From: Wolbachia endosymbiont (group B) of Germaria angustata
Lineage (GTDB): Bacteria; Pseudomonadota; Alphaproteobacteria; Rickettsiales; Anaplasmataceae
Direction of reading: 5' to 3'
Length of the DNA stretch: 64,000 nucleotides
Assembly (NCBI RefSeq): GCF_964026725.1
Contig: NZ_OZ034691.1
Location: 434,001 to 498,000 of the forward strand
In this document: positions 1 to 8,601 of the stretch, in pieces
Position numbering within the stretch: position 1 is the first letter of the stretch
How the letters are laid out: each line of letters begins with the position of its first letter
Translations under genes and position numbers: made by a program
The notes under the pieces: generated by a model
What the model saw: the letters and a program-made list of their open reading frames with translations, nothing else
Told to the model about the DNA's origin: nothing
Databases searched by the model: none

Positions 1-2215
1 AGCTTTTTTTAAGAGAAAAGTATCGACCATCATAGAGAATATAGTACCCAAATCGTCCAAGACCTATTTTTACTTCCTTTCCAGTTTCTGGGTGTTCTCC
101 GATTATTTTCGGCAGGGAAAGTAATCGAGTGGCGGTATTTAGATCAATATCATTAACATTTATATCTTTTGGTACAGAAATCTTTTTTTTCTTTTCTGAC
201 TCACTATTAAACTCCAGATAAAGTCCAAAAGGACCTTTTTTGATCATTACCTCTTGGCCTGTCACATCATCTATACCCAAACTTTTTGGATATTCTGAAT
301 TGTCATTACTGCCCGTAATTTCTTTTGTATGGTTGCATTCAGGATAGTTAGAACATCCAAGAAACACCCCGGCTTTTCCAAAGTTCAATTTCAATATGCC
401 ACCAGAGCAATTAGGACATTTTTTACCTATTTCTTCCTTTCCTTCCTCTGAACAAAACCAATCGACTACCAAATTGTGAATGCCACTGAAAATTTCATCA
501 TGTGTCATTTGCTTGACAGAGTTTACATGACCAAAAAATGGCACCCAAAAATGGCTCAATTCTTTTTTCCAATCTGCATGTCCATTTGAGATTGAATCAA
601 GCCTTTCTTCGATTTGTGCTGTAAAGTCATACTCTACACAACGCTGAAAAAAAGTTTCTAAAAATATAGTTACGATCTTACCGCGGCTGCTTGGAATAAA
701 TCTTTTGTTATCCAATGAAACGTACTCACGATCTTGTAATACCGAAATAATTGTTGCATAAGTTGATGGGCGACCTATACCGACTTCTTCCATTTTTTTT
801 ACTATACTCGCTTCACTATAACGAGGTGGCGGTTGAGTAAAGTGCTGTTTCGGATCAACAGAAATCAACTTGCACGTTTCCTCTTCCTTCATGGCAGGCA
901 GCAAGCCTTCATTTTCGGCTTCTATGTTATCTTGGTAGACTCTATAAAAACCATCAAAGAATATACTTGATCCACTTGCTCGCAGAATTACTTTCTGGTC
1001 AGTAGAACTAATTTCAACTACCACTTGATCAAGGATCGCCGATTCCATTTGACTTGCAATGGTTCTTTTCCAGATTAAATCATACAATTTAAATTGCTCT
1101 GGCGTTAAGTAATCCTTAATACTACCCGGCGTTCTGTTGATATCAGTTGGACGAATTGCTTCATGTGCTTCTTGAGCATTTTTGACCTTTTTTACATATT
1201 TACGAGGAGAATGCGGTAAATATTTATCACCATATAATGACTTAATTGATCCCCTGATTGAGTTTATAGCCTCATCTGCAATATGAAACCCATCTGTACG
1301 CATGTAAGTTATCAACCCTACGGTTTCACCACCAATATTGATACCTTCATATAAATTTTGCGCTACTCGCATAACATTTTTCACATTAAAATACAGTTTA
1401 TTCACTGCATCTTGCTGAAGACTTGAGGTGATAAATGGAGGAAGCGGGTTTCTCTTAACTTGCTTGCGTTCTACTGTGCTTACAGCATACTGCCTTGACT
1501 CGATCTCCCTGACTAAGTTCTTTGCCTCTTCTTCATTCTTAATATCAAATTTTTCTAGCTTTTTATTGTCATAGTGGCTTAGCATAGCAAAAAAAGCCTC
1601 ATCTTTGCTATTTTGCATTTCTGCCTTTATGCTCCAATACTCCTGTGTTATAAACTTACTGATTTCATCCTCCCGTTCGCATATAAGCTTTAATGCAACA
1701 GACTGCACTCGCCCTGCAGATTTGCTTCCCGACAATTTTGTCCACAGCAGCGGTGACAAGCTAAATCCAACTAGATAATCCAAAGCTCTGCGTGCTTGCT
1801 GTGCACGCACTAAGTCCATATTAATTTCACGTGGATTTTTTATAGCTTCTTGCACTGCTCTTTTTGTTATTTCGTTAAAGACTACTCTATGAATGTTGCT
1901 TTCATCATTGATTGCTTTTCTTTCCTTTAGTGCCTCTATCACATTCCAAGCTATTGCTTCCCCTTCTCTGTCTGGATCTGTTGCAAGGTATATATCTGAT
2001 GTTTTACTAGCTTCCTTGACTAACTCTTTTACATACTTTTCTGCTTTTTCAATAATCTCATACTTCATGGCAAAGTCATTATCAGGATCAACAGAACCAT
2101 TCTTCGCTGGCAGATCTCTGACGTGGCCAAAGGATGCAGCCACTTTGAATTCTTTACTCAAATATTTACCTATCGTCTTTGCCTTTGCCGGCGACTCAAC
2201 TATTAATAATGCCAT
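1..2215 (-). CDS. topA: DNA topoisomerase I (partial, C-terminus beyond window)
   Basis: Type IA topoisomerase that relaxes negatively supercoiled DNA. The reverse-strand frame is open for about 738 codons from an ATG at 2215 and runs off the left edge. It begins MALLIVESPAKAKTIGKYL, the Toprim signature with the catalytic Glu, followed by the DPDREGEAIAW metal-binding Toprim motif. The active-site region reads GLITYMRTDG, with the catalytic Tyr. The later HEAIRPTD and GRPSTYATI motifs are also clear. A C-terminal zinc finger of the topoisomerase type (CPNC, then CSNYPEC) follows, so most of the usual length of about 800 residues is present. No frame break was seen. Identification is secure; only the 3' end is missing. 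Confidence 0.96.
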   Translation of the reverse strand, partial: MALLIVESPAKAKTIGKYLSKEFKVAASFGHVRDLPAKNGSVDPDNDFAMKYEIIEKAEKYVKELVKEASKTSDIYLATDPDREGEAIAWNVIEALKERKAINDESNIHRVVFNEITKRAVQEAIKNPREINMDLVRAQQARRALDYLVGFSLSPLLWTKLSGSKSAGRVQSVALKLICEREDEISKFITQEYWSIKAEMQNSKDEAFFAMLSHYDNKKLEKFDIKNEEEAKNLVREIESRQYAVSTVERKQVKRNPLPPFITSSLQQDAVNKLYFNVKNVMRVAQNLYEGINIGGETVGLITYMRTDGFHIADEAINSIRGSIKSLYGDKYLPHSPRKYVKKVKNAQEAHEAIRPTDINRTPGSIKDYLTPEQFKLYDLIWKRTIASQMESAILDQVVVEISSTDQKVILRASGSSIFFDGFYRVYQDNIEAENEGLLPAMKEEETCKLISVDPKQHFTQPPPRYSEASIVKKMEEVGIGRPSTYATIISVLQDREYVSLDNKRFIPSSRGKIVTIFLETFFQRCVEYDFTAQIEERLDSISNGHADWKKELSHFWVPFFGHVNSVKQMTHDEIFSGIHNLVVDWFCSEEGKEEIGKKCPNCSGGILKLNFGKAGVFLGCSNYPECNHTKEITGSNDNSEYPKSLGIDDVTGQEVMIKKGPFGLYLEFNSESEKKKKISVPKDINVNDIDLNTATRLLSLPKIIGEHPETGKEVKIGLGRFGYYILYDGRYFSLKKS

Positions 2216-3026
2216 AATTATTAGTACTTAAAGATAATATGTTGAAATATATAGAATAAAAAGTAAAAAAATATTTTAATGGTCTTTCCAATTTTTCTAA
2301 GTAATTGTTTGATGTTCGCAAAAAAACTAATGAAAGAACTTGCTTTATAAATTTTTTCAACTCCCTTACCATAAGGATAACGCTATACTATTTATCTTCG
2401 TCTGTGCAGATTAAACGACAAAAGCATAACGCAGTTGTCGTCTTATTTTTAATTTTTTGCACTATGTGCATCTTATTTCTTTACAAAACTTCCAGTTTTT
2501 TAACCATATAAGCTGAAACGGTCTGTTTAAGACAGGCCAATTTTCAGGAGTCACAACTAGCTAATAGGGGATTTCTTTTGTCTTTTTTCTGCTTAGTAAA
2601 TTTCTTGATATTTGTAGCTAAAGTAATTTACGAGAGGTATCATCCCAGTCCGACACTGGGATCCAGTTAAATTTACGAGTATAAAAGTAATCAACGTTTC
2701 TGATGATGGAAAAATGGATCCCAGTGCTCCGACACTGGGATGACAAGAAAAGGAGTACTGGAATGACAAGAAGGACATTCCACCATGTCATTCCAGCGCA
2801 TGACGCTGGAATCCAGAAAAAAGAACAATGGATCCCAGTGTCAGCTACTTGGATGACATTATAATAAAGATCAGCTACTCGGATGACAAGAAAGGACTAC
2901 TTGCATGATATCTGGTTATATAAGTTCCAATTTTAATAATATTTACATATAAGCCATACGCTTGAGTTGCAAAGTTCTAAAAAGCAGCCAAAATAAAAAT
3001 AAGTAGACATTTATAAATTAAACTAA
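2216..3026. repeat. Intergenic region with palindromic 'cccagtg' repeats
   Basis: No convincing gene was found here. From about 2640 to 2880 there are several degenerate copies of a short palindrome built around atcccagtg...cactgggat, or its variant attccagcg...cgctggaat, often followed by gatgacaagaaaggagtactgg. Related units recur at 5.75-5.9, 6.6, 22.8, 38.9-39.0, 40.8 and 47.9-48.1 kb. They are short dispersed palindromic repeats of the kind common in Wolbachia intergenic DNA. Each unit could form a hairpin in RNA. A 68-codon frame at 2305-2511 has no coding character. Confidence 0.7.
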
Positions 3027-4298
3027 GTGTACAATCAACAAACAAGAGTATTGATTGCAACAATACTCTGTAGAATCGCAATATGGTATGACCATATGCT
3101 CTTTATTGATCTGGTTAATATAATTAGTAGAGAATTTTGTTATGCAAAAGATATCTACTACAGCATATTGCAATTGTTTGGAATTGCAGGACTGGGTGCA
3201 ATGGTAAGACCACTTGGTGCATCTGTATTTGGTCACATTGGTGATAGGTATGGAAGGAGAATGGCGTTAACGATTGCTATCTTGCTAATATCGATTCCTT
3301 CTAGTCTCGTTGCGTTTATTCCAAGTTATAGTAAAATAGGAATAACCTCTACTACATTGCTTCTTTCAATCCATATGATACAAGGGGTTGCACTTGGCGC
3401 TGAGCAAGGAGGTAGCTCTGTTTATCTCATAGAGCATTTACCTAATAAGAAAAAACTAGGAATGTTTTTTGGAATAATAAGTTTTGGTCGCTCCATTGGC
3501 ATATTGCTCTCTGTGGTTGCAGTGATCATCTGTAAAAAAACCACTGATTTTAACGCTTGGGGTTGGAGGCTGCCGTTTATTTTTTCAGCCATTTTAGGAT
3601 TAATAAGCGCATGTAGTATATATACACTAGGAGAAACTCCAGCGTATGAAAAAAATCGAGAACAAAGAAATTTACCTAATGTACCAATAATAGAGCTTAC
3701 AAAACGCTATAAAAGAGCCCTGATACTTGCCATTTTAATATCTGTACCTGTTAATGTTGCTGTTGGATTTACCATATTTCTTAGAACAATTGCAAAAGAA
3801 ATAGTGTCTGTTGAAACTTATGTAACAACGTATGTCAACGAAGTTGTACTCATTATAACCAGTATATTAATGCCGATATCTTCAATAGTGCTTGGAATTT
3901 TAGCTGATAAAACAGGAAGAGAACGCACTGCAATCTTATTTATAGTGATAACAATGGTAATATGTTGTCCTATGTTATCTATTGTATATTACTATAAAAG
4001 CTACCTAATAATTATGTTGAGTGTGATGGCTCTTTCTATAATCGAGAGGGGTATTAATCCTATAGGGATAGTTACTGCTGAGCTTTTTCCTACTAATGTT
4101 AGATTTAGTGGTGTGAGTTTATCACGTAACATTTCTTATGCCCTGCATGGTGGATTTACTCCTATGATATGCACTTTGTTTACTATAATGTTTCCTAAAA
4201 TAGACTTTGCTGCTGGGCTTTATGTAATTTTTTGCTTATTAGTCAGCTTAGTAGCAATATTGCAAATAAAACCACAAGATAAAAAGTGTGATTGGTAA
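3027..4298 (+). CDS. MFS transporter, proline/betaine (MHS) type
   Basis: Inner-membrane transporter of the major facilitator superfamily, 423 residues with about 12 hydrophobic segments. The N-terminal half carries a clear MFS motif A between helices 2 and 3, GHIGDRYGRRMAL, with the conserved Asp and Arg residues. A second, degenerate copy, GILADKTGRERTA, lies between helices 8 and 9. The metabolite:H+ symporter (ProP-like) subfamily is suggested by FGIAGLGAMVRPLGA in the loop before motif A and the late ELFPTNVRFSGVSLSRN segment. The start is GTG (gtgtacaatcaa); no in-frame ATG lies nearby before conserved sequence. The substrate cannot be deduced. It is probably an osmolyte, proline or dicarboxylate transporter. 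Confidence 0.85.
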   Translation: MYNQQTRVLIATILCRIAIWYDHMLFIDLVNIISREFCYAKDIYYSILQLFGIAGLGAMVRPLGASVFGHIGDRYGRRMALTIAILLISIPSSLVAFIPSYSKIGITSTTLLLSIHMIQGVALGAEQGGSSVYLIEHLPNKKKLGMFFGIISFGRSIGILLSVVAVIICKKTTDFNAWGWRLPFIFSAILGLISACSIYTLGETPAYEKNREQRNLPNVPIIELTKRYKRALILAILISVPVNVAVGFTIFLRTIAKEIVSVETYVTTYVNEVVLIITSILMPISSIVLGILADKTGRERTAILFIVITMVICCPMLSIVYYYKSYLIIMLSVMALSIIERGINPIGIVTAELFPTNVRFSGVSLSRNISYALHGGFTPMICTLFTIMFPKIDFAAGLYVIFCLLVSLVAILQIKPQDKKCDW

Positions 4299-4364
4299 TT
4301 TTCTCTATTTAAATTTATTTCACTTATTTAGCTAATTTTTATTACAATTATAATTTTGGCTTTT

Positions 4365-5708
4365 ATGAAAACTGCATACGTATGTCAATTCTGCGGTCAT
4401 AGCACTGGAAGGTGGGTAGGAAGGTGTATTGCATGTGACAGTTGGGATACGGTTGTCGAAGAAATAGTACTAAAAACAGAAACGAGAAGTACATCTGCAC
4501 CAATTTCAATAAAAGCGTTATCAGATAGTGAAATTATTACCCCCGATCGTTTTTTAACAGGAATAGAAGAGTTAGATAGAGTTTTTGGTGGAGGTATCGT
4601 TCAAGGTGCTAGCATTTTAATTGGTGGTGAACCTGGAATTGGAAAATCTACTCTTTTGCTTAGGATTGCAGCTAATGTTGTACAACTTTCCTCTTTTGAA
4701 TGTCTTTATGCATCTGGCGAGGAATCTTTAGAGCAAGTGAGCCTCAGAGCAAAGCGTCTTAAGATAAATGAACCTAAAATTAAGCTTTTATCTACAGTAT
4801 CTTTAACTGATGTAGTAGCAACAATAAGGAAAAATAAAAGTATTAAGTTCTTGATAATTGATTCTATACAAACTATGTATGATAGCAAAGTCACATCAGC
4901 ACCAGGAACTGTAACTCAAGTCCGTACCTGCGCTCATGAATTGACTGTTCTTGCAAAGCAATATGGTGTTTCTCTCTTAATAGTTGGCCATATAACGAAA
5001 GATGGACAAATAGCGGGGCCTAAAACCCTGGAGCATATGGTAGATACAGTACTATATTTTGAGGGTGAAAATAGTAATCAATATCGCATTTTACGTACTA
5101 TTAAAAATAGATTTGGCCCTGCAAATGAAATTGGTGTTTTTGAGATGTCTGAAGCAGGACTCATGCCTGTTGATAATCCATCATCATTATTCTTGACCGT
5201 ACATGATAGAGAAGTAGTTGGCAGCGCCGTATTTGCAGGAGTTGAAGGCTCAAGACCAATCTTAATGGAAGTGCAAGCATTAATAGCAAGGACTAATATG
5301 GCAACTCCAAGAAGGGCAGTAGTTGGTTGGGATATTAATAGATTAGCTATGATCATCGCGGTGCTAAGTGCTCGTTGTAAAATGTTTTTGCATGATAAAG
5401 AAGTATACCTAAACATTGCAGGAGGACTCAAAATACAGGAACCATCAGCTGATCTTGCTGTTGCTGCTTCCCTTATTTCAAGTTTAGTAAATTTACCGCT
5501 ACCAACTTCTTCAATAATCTGCGGTGAAGTTGCACTTTCAGGAGAAATTAGGAATGTTTCGCATGCTGATCTCAGACTAAGGGAAGCACAAAAATTAGGG
5601 TTTAAAAAAGCGATTATGCCTAAAAATAGCAATTATTCTTCTCATAATATTGAAATAATTAAGCTTGGTCATATAAAAGAGTTAAAAGAGATCTTTAATC
5701 ACAGTTAA
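4365..5708 (+). CDS. radA: DNA repair protein RadA/Sms
   Basis: RecA-like ATPase that promotes branch migration during recombinational repair. The N-terminus has the C4 zinc finger (VCQFCGHSTGRW then CIACDSWDT). It is followed by a Walker A GGEPGIGKST, a Walker B-like FLIIDSIQTM and the RadA-specific KNRFG motif in TIKNRFGPANEIG. The C-terminal half is Lon-protease-like (YLNIAGGLKIQEPSADLA). The ATG at 4365 gives 447 residues and places the first Cys at residue 7, as in the family. A TTG nine bases upstream is in frame but has no advantage. The last 16 codons are duplicated about 1 kb downstream at 6703-6750. Confidence 0.96.
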   Translation: MKTAYVCQFCGHSTGRWVGRCIACDSWDTVVEEIVLKTETRSTSAPISIKALSDSEIITPDRFLTGIEELDRVFGGGIVQGASILIGGEPGIGKSTLLLRIAANVVQLSSFECLYASGEESLEQVSLRAKRLKINEPKIKLLSTVSLTDVVATIRKNKSIKFLIIDSIQTMYDSKVTSAPGTVTQVRTCAHELTVLAKQYGVSLLIVGHITKDGQIAGPKTLEHMVDTVLYFEGENSNQYRILRTIKNRFGPANEIGVFEMSEAGLMPVDNPSSLFLTVHDREVVGSAVFAGVEGSRPILMEVQALIARTNMATPRRAVVGWDINRLAMIIAVLSARCKMFLHDKEVYLNIAGGLKIQEPSADLAVAASLISSLVNLPLPTSSIICGEVALSGEIRNVSHADLRLREAQKLGFKKAIMPKNSNYSSHNIEIIKLGHIKELKEIFNHS

Positions 5709-6037
5709 ATACTATCTGCATGAACATTTTGCTTGTGAGAAGGATGTTATCCCAGCTTCCATAATGTCATCTGAGTAGGTGACATAAGCTTCTTTTTTTC
5801 TGGATTCCAGTGTCAAGCACTGGAATGACACCATCATACCTGTTGGAGTATGTATGTAGCCTTATCTCACACTCCTGTCATGCCAGTGTCCAGACACTGG
5901 CATCCAGTCTTTTCGTTATCAAAAACATTGTAAAGTGTTTAGCTGGATTCCAGTTTCACGCACTGACCATTTGCTGTTTTTACTCATAACTACCTTGTCT
6001 GGACGAATACGAAAACAAGTAGCTAATTATCGCATAA

Positions 6038-6068
6038 AAAAAAGAAGATGTAGAATATCTTCTTTTTT
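6038..6068. terminator. Bidirectional terminator-like hairpin
   Basis: A perfect 12-bp stem, aaaaaagaagat paired with atcttctttttt, encloses a 7-base loop. An A-run flanks the left and a T-run the right, so it could terminate transcription in either direction. It lies just after the stop codon of the small reverse-strand ORF at 6073-6196, which suggests it served that transcription unit. It could also stop read-through from radA. Confidence 0.55.
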
Positions 6069-6072
6069 GTGA

Positions 6073-6196
6073 TTAAAGATACATTAAATCTTGATTGTGT
6101 ATTTCCTCTGCTATAAGCAATAATTTTTCGCTCTCATCAAAGAGACTTTTTGCGCTAGCTGCTAATTTCTCACTAATTTGTGGTAGACATTGTCAT
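6073..6196 (-). pseudogene. Small unrecognised ORF, disrupted by a one-base shift
   Basis: On the reverse strand an aaggag Shine-Dalgarno sequence sits six bases before an ATG at 6196. The frame begins MTMSTT and stops almost at once. Shifting by one base at the 'acaaatt' position opens a further run reading ISEKLAASAKSL, then FDESEKLLLIAEEI and HNQDLMYL, ending in TAA at 6073. A terminator-like hairpin follows. The restored product would be about 40 residues, helical and amphipathic. The function is unknown. The ribosome site and terminator support a once-real gene, but the short length leaves chance possible. Confidence 0.4.
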
Positions 6197-6702
6197 AATA
6201 TACTCCTTAAATTTTTAAAATATATTTATGTTGGTATACAAGTATCAATATTACATTAATATAGTAACTTTTTAGGCATGAGTGACAAGCTGAAGTGGTT
6301 TTTAATTACTCAAAAAACAGAAACGTTTCTATTTCCTACACTTTCTAAAACCATAGGTACCAGTTGGTTTTTAGCTAAAGTAAAGGTCAAGTATCTGGAA
6401 TTCTGGACATAAAATCCTCCTGTGTAAAAAAGAGTTAGAAAAAAAATGCAGTGCACATACGACAGATATACACTGAAGAATACATTTTTTAATAAGTTTG
6501 ATTAAAAAGTCTGCAGACTAAAGATAGATTTTGAGCTCTTAAAATATCTCTATTTGTAATTATAATGAGATTGAAAATATGCGGAAGTAATTTTTATACG
6601 TTAACGGCTCACCCAACCCACTTGCAATCTGGATCCCAGACTGGGATGGCAAGAAAAGGCTACTCGGATAGGAAGTACTGGAATGACACCATCTAAAAAT
6701 TG

Positions 6703-6750
6703 AAGCTTGGTCATATGAAAAAGTTAAAGGAAATCTTCAATCACATTTAA
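6703..6750 (+). repeat. Diverged duplicate of the radA 3' end
   Basis: The bases aagcttggtcatat (6703 onward) and the following 34 bases match the last 16 codons of radA, including the stop. They read KLGHMKKLKEIFNHI, against KLGHIKELKEIFNHS in the real gene. Several differences fall in third codon positions (tta-aaa-gag against tta-aag-gaa). This suggests a copy that diverged as coding DNA before or after duplication. It overlaps the last codons of ftsY on the other strand. Confidence 0.75.
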
Positions 6751-7648
6751 ACAGCGCTTCAGCAAACTCTTTGCCAGTAAATTCCCTCAGGTCTTCTATA
6801 CTTTCACCAATTCCTATAGCGTGTAATTTCACCTTATAAGCTTCTGCAAGCCCAATCACTACTCCACCTTTGGCAGTACCATCTAGCTTTGTTACAATTA
6901 ACCCGGTAACACCAACCATTTTACTAAAGGCCTCTAATTGGCTATAAGCATTTTGGCCAGTAGTTCCATCAAGAACTAAAATAACATCATGAGGAGCAGT
7001 ATCATCCAATTTCTTTATCGTTCTATGTATTTTTGACAGCTCTTGCATGAGATTTACATTGTTTTGTAGCCTTCCTGCTGTATCAATTAAAACAACATCA
7101 ACGCTATCTTTTATCGCTTGACTTACAGCTCTATATGCCACACTTGCAGAATCGCTACCGTGCTCTCCAGTAACAATAGAGCAATCAGAACGTTCTGCCC
7201 AAATATTTAATTGCTCACTCGCAGCAGCTCTGAATGTGTCGCACGCAACAAGCATAACGGATTTCCCTTTTTCCTTATATTTATAGGCAAGTTTACCTAT
7301 AGTTGTAGTTTTTCCATTACCATTCACTCCGCACACCATTATTATGTGTGGTTTTTTATTCAAAATGAGCGGCTGCACTACAGGGTTTAATATCGACTCT
7401 ATTTCGCTCATTAACTGCTGTGTGATAACGCTATGCTCAACTTCTGATTCAAATTTGATACTTGCGAGCTTATCAATAAGCAATCTAGAAGTTTTATGAC
7501 CTATATCCATGCTAATCAGCAGCTCTTCCAGATCATCTAAAAGCGACTGATCTAATTTTTTTTTGCCAGAAAAAATATTTTTTACTCCATCACTAAAACG
7601 GGAGGAGGTTTTTAATAGTCCTTGATAAAGATTACTGAATAAACTCAA
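6737..7648 (-). CDS. ftsY: Signal recognition particle receptor FtsY
   Basis: SRP GTPase that docks ribosome/SRP complexes at the inner membrane for co-translational insertion. It has 303 residues: an N domain (about 1-90) followed by the G domain. Visible GTPase motifs are GVNGNGKTTTIGKLA (P-loop), DTFRAAA, DTAGRLQNN and TKLDGTAKGG, and the C-terminus reads IGESIEDLREF. The acidic A domain of E. coli FtsY is absent, as in many alphaproteobacteria. The last four codons (KCD and stop) lie on the antisense of the duplicated radA tail. This may reflect an ancestral convergent overlap of radA and ftsY. Confidence 0.95.
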   Translation of the reverse strand: MSLFSNLYQGLLKTSSRFSDGVKNIFSGKKKLDQSLLDDLEELLISMDIGHKTSRLLIDKLASIKFESEVEHSVITQQLMSEIESILNPVVQPLILNKKPHIIMVCGVNGNGKTTTIGKLAYKYKEKGKSVMLVACDTFRAAASEQLNIWAERSDCSIVTGEHGSDSASVAYRAVSQAIKDSVDVVLIDTAGRLQNNVNLMQELSKIHRTIKKLDDTAPHDVILVLDGTTGQNAYSQLEAFSKMVGVTGLIVTKLDGTAKGGVVIGLAEAYKVKLHAIGIGESIEDLREFTGKEFAEALFKCD

Positions 7649-7704
7649 GAAATACTCCTTCTAAAATTACCATATAAAGAATGACATGCACTATATGTAT
7701 TTGT

Positions 7705-7773
7705 AAAGTAAATACACTCGTAACCTATATATTTTGTGAGTAAAATGTACTGCTTGCTAGTGTATTTTACTTT
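7705..7773. promoter_or_regulatory. Inverted repeat between divergent ftsY and iscU
   Basis: Left arm aaagtaaatacact (7705-7718) and right arm agtgtattttacttt (7759-7773) are reverse complements apart from one extra T, separated by 40 bases. The repeat sits in the divergent ftsY/iscU promoter region, just upstream of the iscU -10 element. It could be an operator for a dimeric regulator or an RNA hairpin. No regulator gene of the IscR type lies next to it here. Confidence 0.5.
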
Positions 7774-7790
7774 AGTTTTTAACCTAAATA

Positions 7791-7799
7791 TGTTATAAT
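7791..7799 (+). promoter_or_regulatory. Extended -10 promoter element for the iscU operon
   Basis: The sequence tgttataat is a TG-n-TATAAT extended -10 box ending 26 bases before the iscU ATG. The -35 region is weak (tttagt, about 18 bases upstream), as expected for an extended -10 promoter. Confidence 0.5.
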
Positions 7800-7825
7800 G
7801 TAAGTAATGGTTTACGGGTAGTTCT

Positions 7826-8209
7826 ATGAGTTATAATGAGAAAATTTTAGATCATTACGAAAATCCAAGGAATGTTGGTTCTCTGGATAAAAATGATCCA
7901 AATGTTGGTACTGGTTTAGTTGGTGCACCATCATGCGGAGATGTAATGAAACTGCAAATAAAGGTCAACGATAAAGGTGTTATTGAAGACGCAAAATTTA
8001 AAACTTTTGGTTGTGGTTCTGCTATAGCTTCAAGTTCTTTGCTTACAGAAATGATCAAAGGAAAAACTATTGAGAATGTAACAAAGATAAAGAATACTCA
8101 AATAGTGGAAGAATTGTCTTTGCCGCCAGTAAAGATACACTGTTCAGTACTTGCTGAGGATGCTATAAAAGCTGCTATTCATGATTATCAAAATAAACAA
8201 AAACATTGA
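7826..8209 (+). CDS. iscU: Iron-sulfur cluster scaffold IscU
   Basis: Scaffold on which [2Fe-2S] clusters are assembled using sulfur from a cysteine desulfurase. It has 127 residues and opens with the typical MSYNEKILDHYENPRNVG. The three cluster-ligand Cys residues are in GAPSCGDVMKL, TFGCGSAIASSS and VKIHCSVLAEDA. The substrate Asp beside the first Cys region is retained. It is the first gene of iscU-iscA-hscB-hscA. The cysteine desulfurase iscS, the regulator iscR and the ferredoxin gene usual in this operon are not in this window. Confidence 0.97.
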   Translation: MSYNEKILDHYENPRNVGSLDKNDPNVGTGLVGAPSCGDVMKLQIKVNDKGVIEDAKFKTFGCGSAIASSSLLTEMIKGKTIENVTKIKNTQIVEELSLPPVKIHCSVLAEDAIKAAIHDYQNKQKH

Positions 8210-8214
8210 GGAAT

Positions 8215-8601
8215 ATGAGTGAATTTCAAGGAGTAAATTCTGTTAAAAAACCTATCACTCTAACTGCAAATGCAGTAGAGAGGGTAAGGTTTTTATTGGA
8301 CAAAAAGAAGCATGCTAACCTTGAAGAAGCAATAGGAATAAGAGTTCTAATTAAGCAAAAAGGATGCTCTGGTTTAAAATATGATATTGAGTATGCATAT
8401 GATGTTCGTCCTTTGGAGTTAGTAATTGAAGAAAACTGCAGTGATGATCAAAAAGTCAAGGTGCTGATCGATCCAAAATCTATCATGTTTATCCTTGGCT
8501 CTGAAATGGATTATGTAGAGGAAAAATTCTCATCAGGTTTTATTTTCAAAAATCCTAATGAGAAAGGAAAATGTGGTTGTGGAGAGAGTTTTCATGTCTA
8601 G
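8215..8601 (+). CDS. iscA: Iron-sulfur assembly protein IscA
   Basis: A-type carrier that passes Fe-S clusters to target proteins. The ATG at 8215 gives 128 residues and sits just after the iscU stop. Three family Cys ligands are visible, one in KQKGCSGLKYDIEY and two in the C-terminal GKCGCGESF. An in-frame TTG at 8206 is less likely, because a gagg ribosome site precedes the ATG. It is translationally coupled to iscU and overlaps hscB by eight bases. Confidence 0.95.
   Translation: MSEFQGVNSVKKPITLTANAVERVRFLLDKKKHANLEEAIGIRVLIKQKGCSGLKYDIEYAYDVRPLELVIEENCSDDQKVKVLIDPKSIMFILGSEMDYVEEKFSSGFIFKNPNEKGKCGCGESFHV

Larger units (their letters stand above)
5709..6702. repeat. Repeat-rich gap between radA and ftsY
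   Basis: This stretch of about 1 kb separates convergent radA and ftsY. It holds dispersed palindromes of the cagtgtc...gacactg type (5800-5910 and 6630-6650), a strong hairpin at 6038-6068, and a broken small reverse-strand ORF at 6073-6196. An unrecognised 44-codon forward ORF lies at 6278-6412 (starts MSDKLKWFLI). The block is bounded on the left by the real radA 3' end and on the right by a diverged copy of the same 3' end. It therefore looks like inserted or duplicated DNA between two genes that were once adjacent. Nothing else was recognised. Confidence 0.6.

Noticed and set aside
2305..2511. 68-codon forward ORF after topA
   Set aside because: No ribosome site, no recognisable domain, composition like surrounding AT-rich noncoding DNA.
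2640..2880. Clustered short repeats as a CRISPR array
   Set aside because: Units are palindromic, unequal in length and irregularly spaced, with no constant repeat-spacer pattern and no cas genes.
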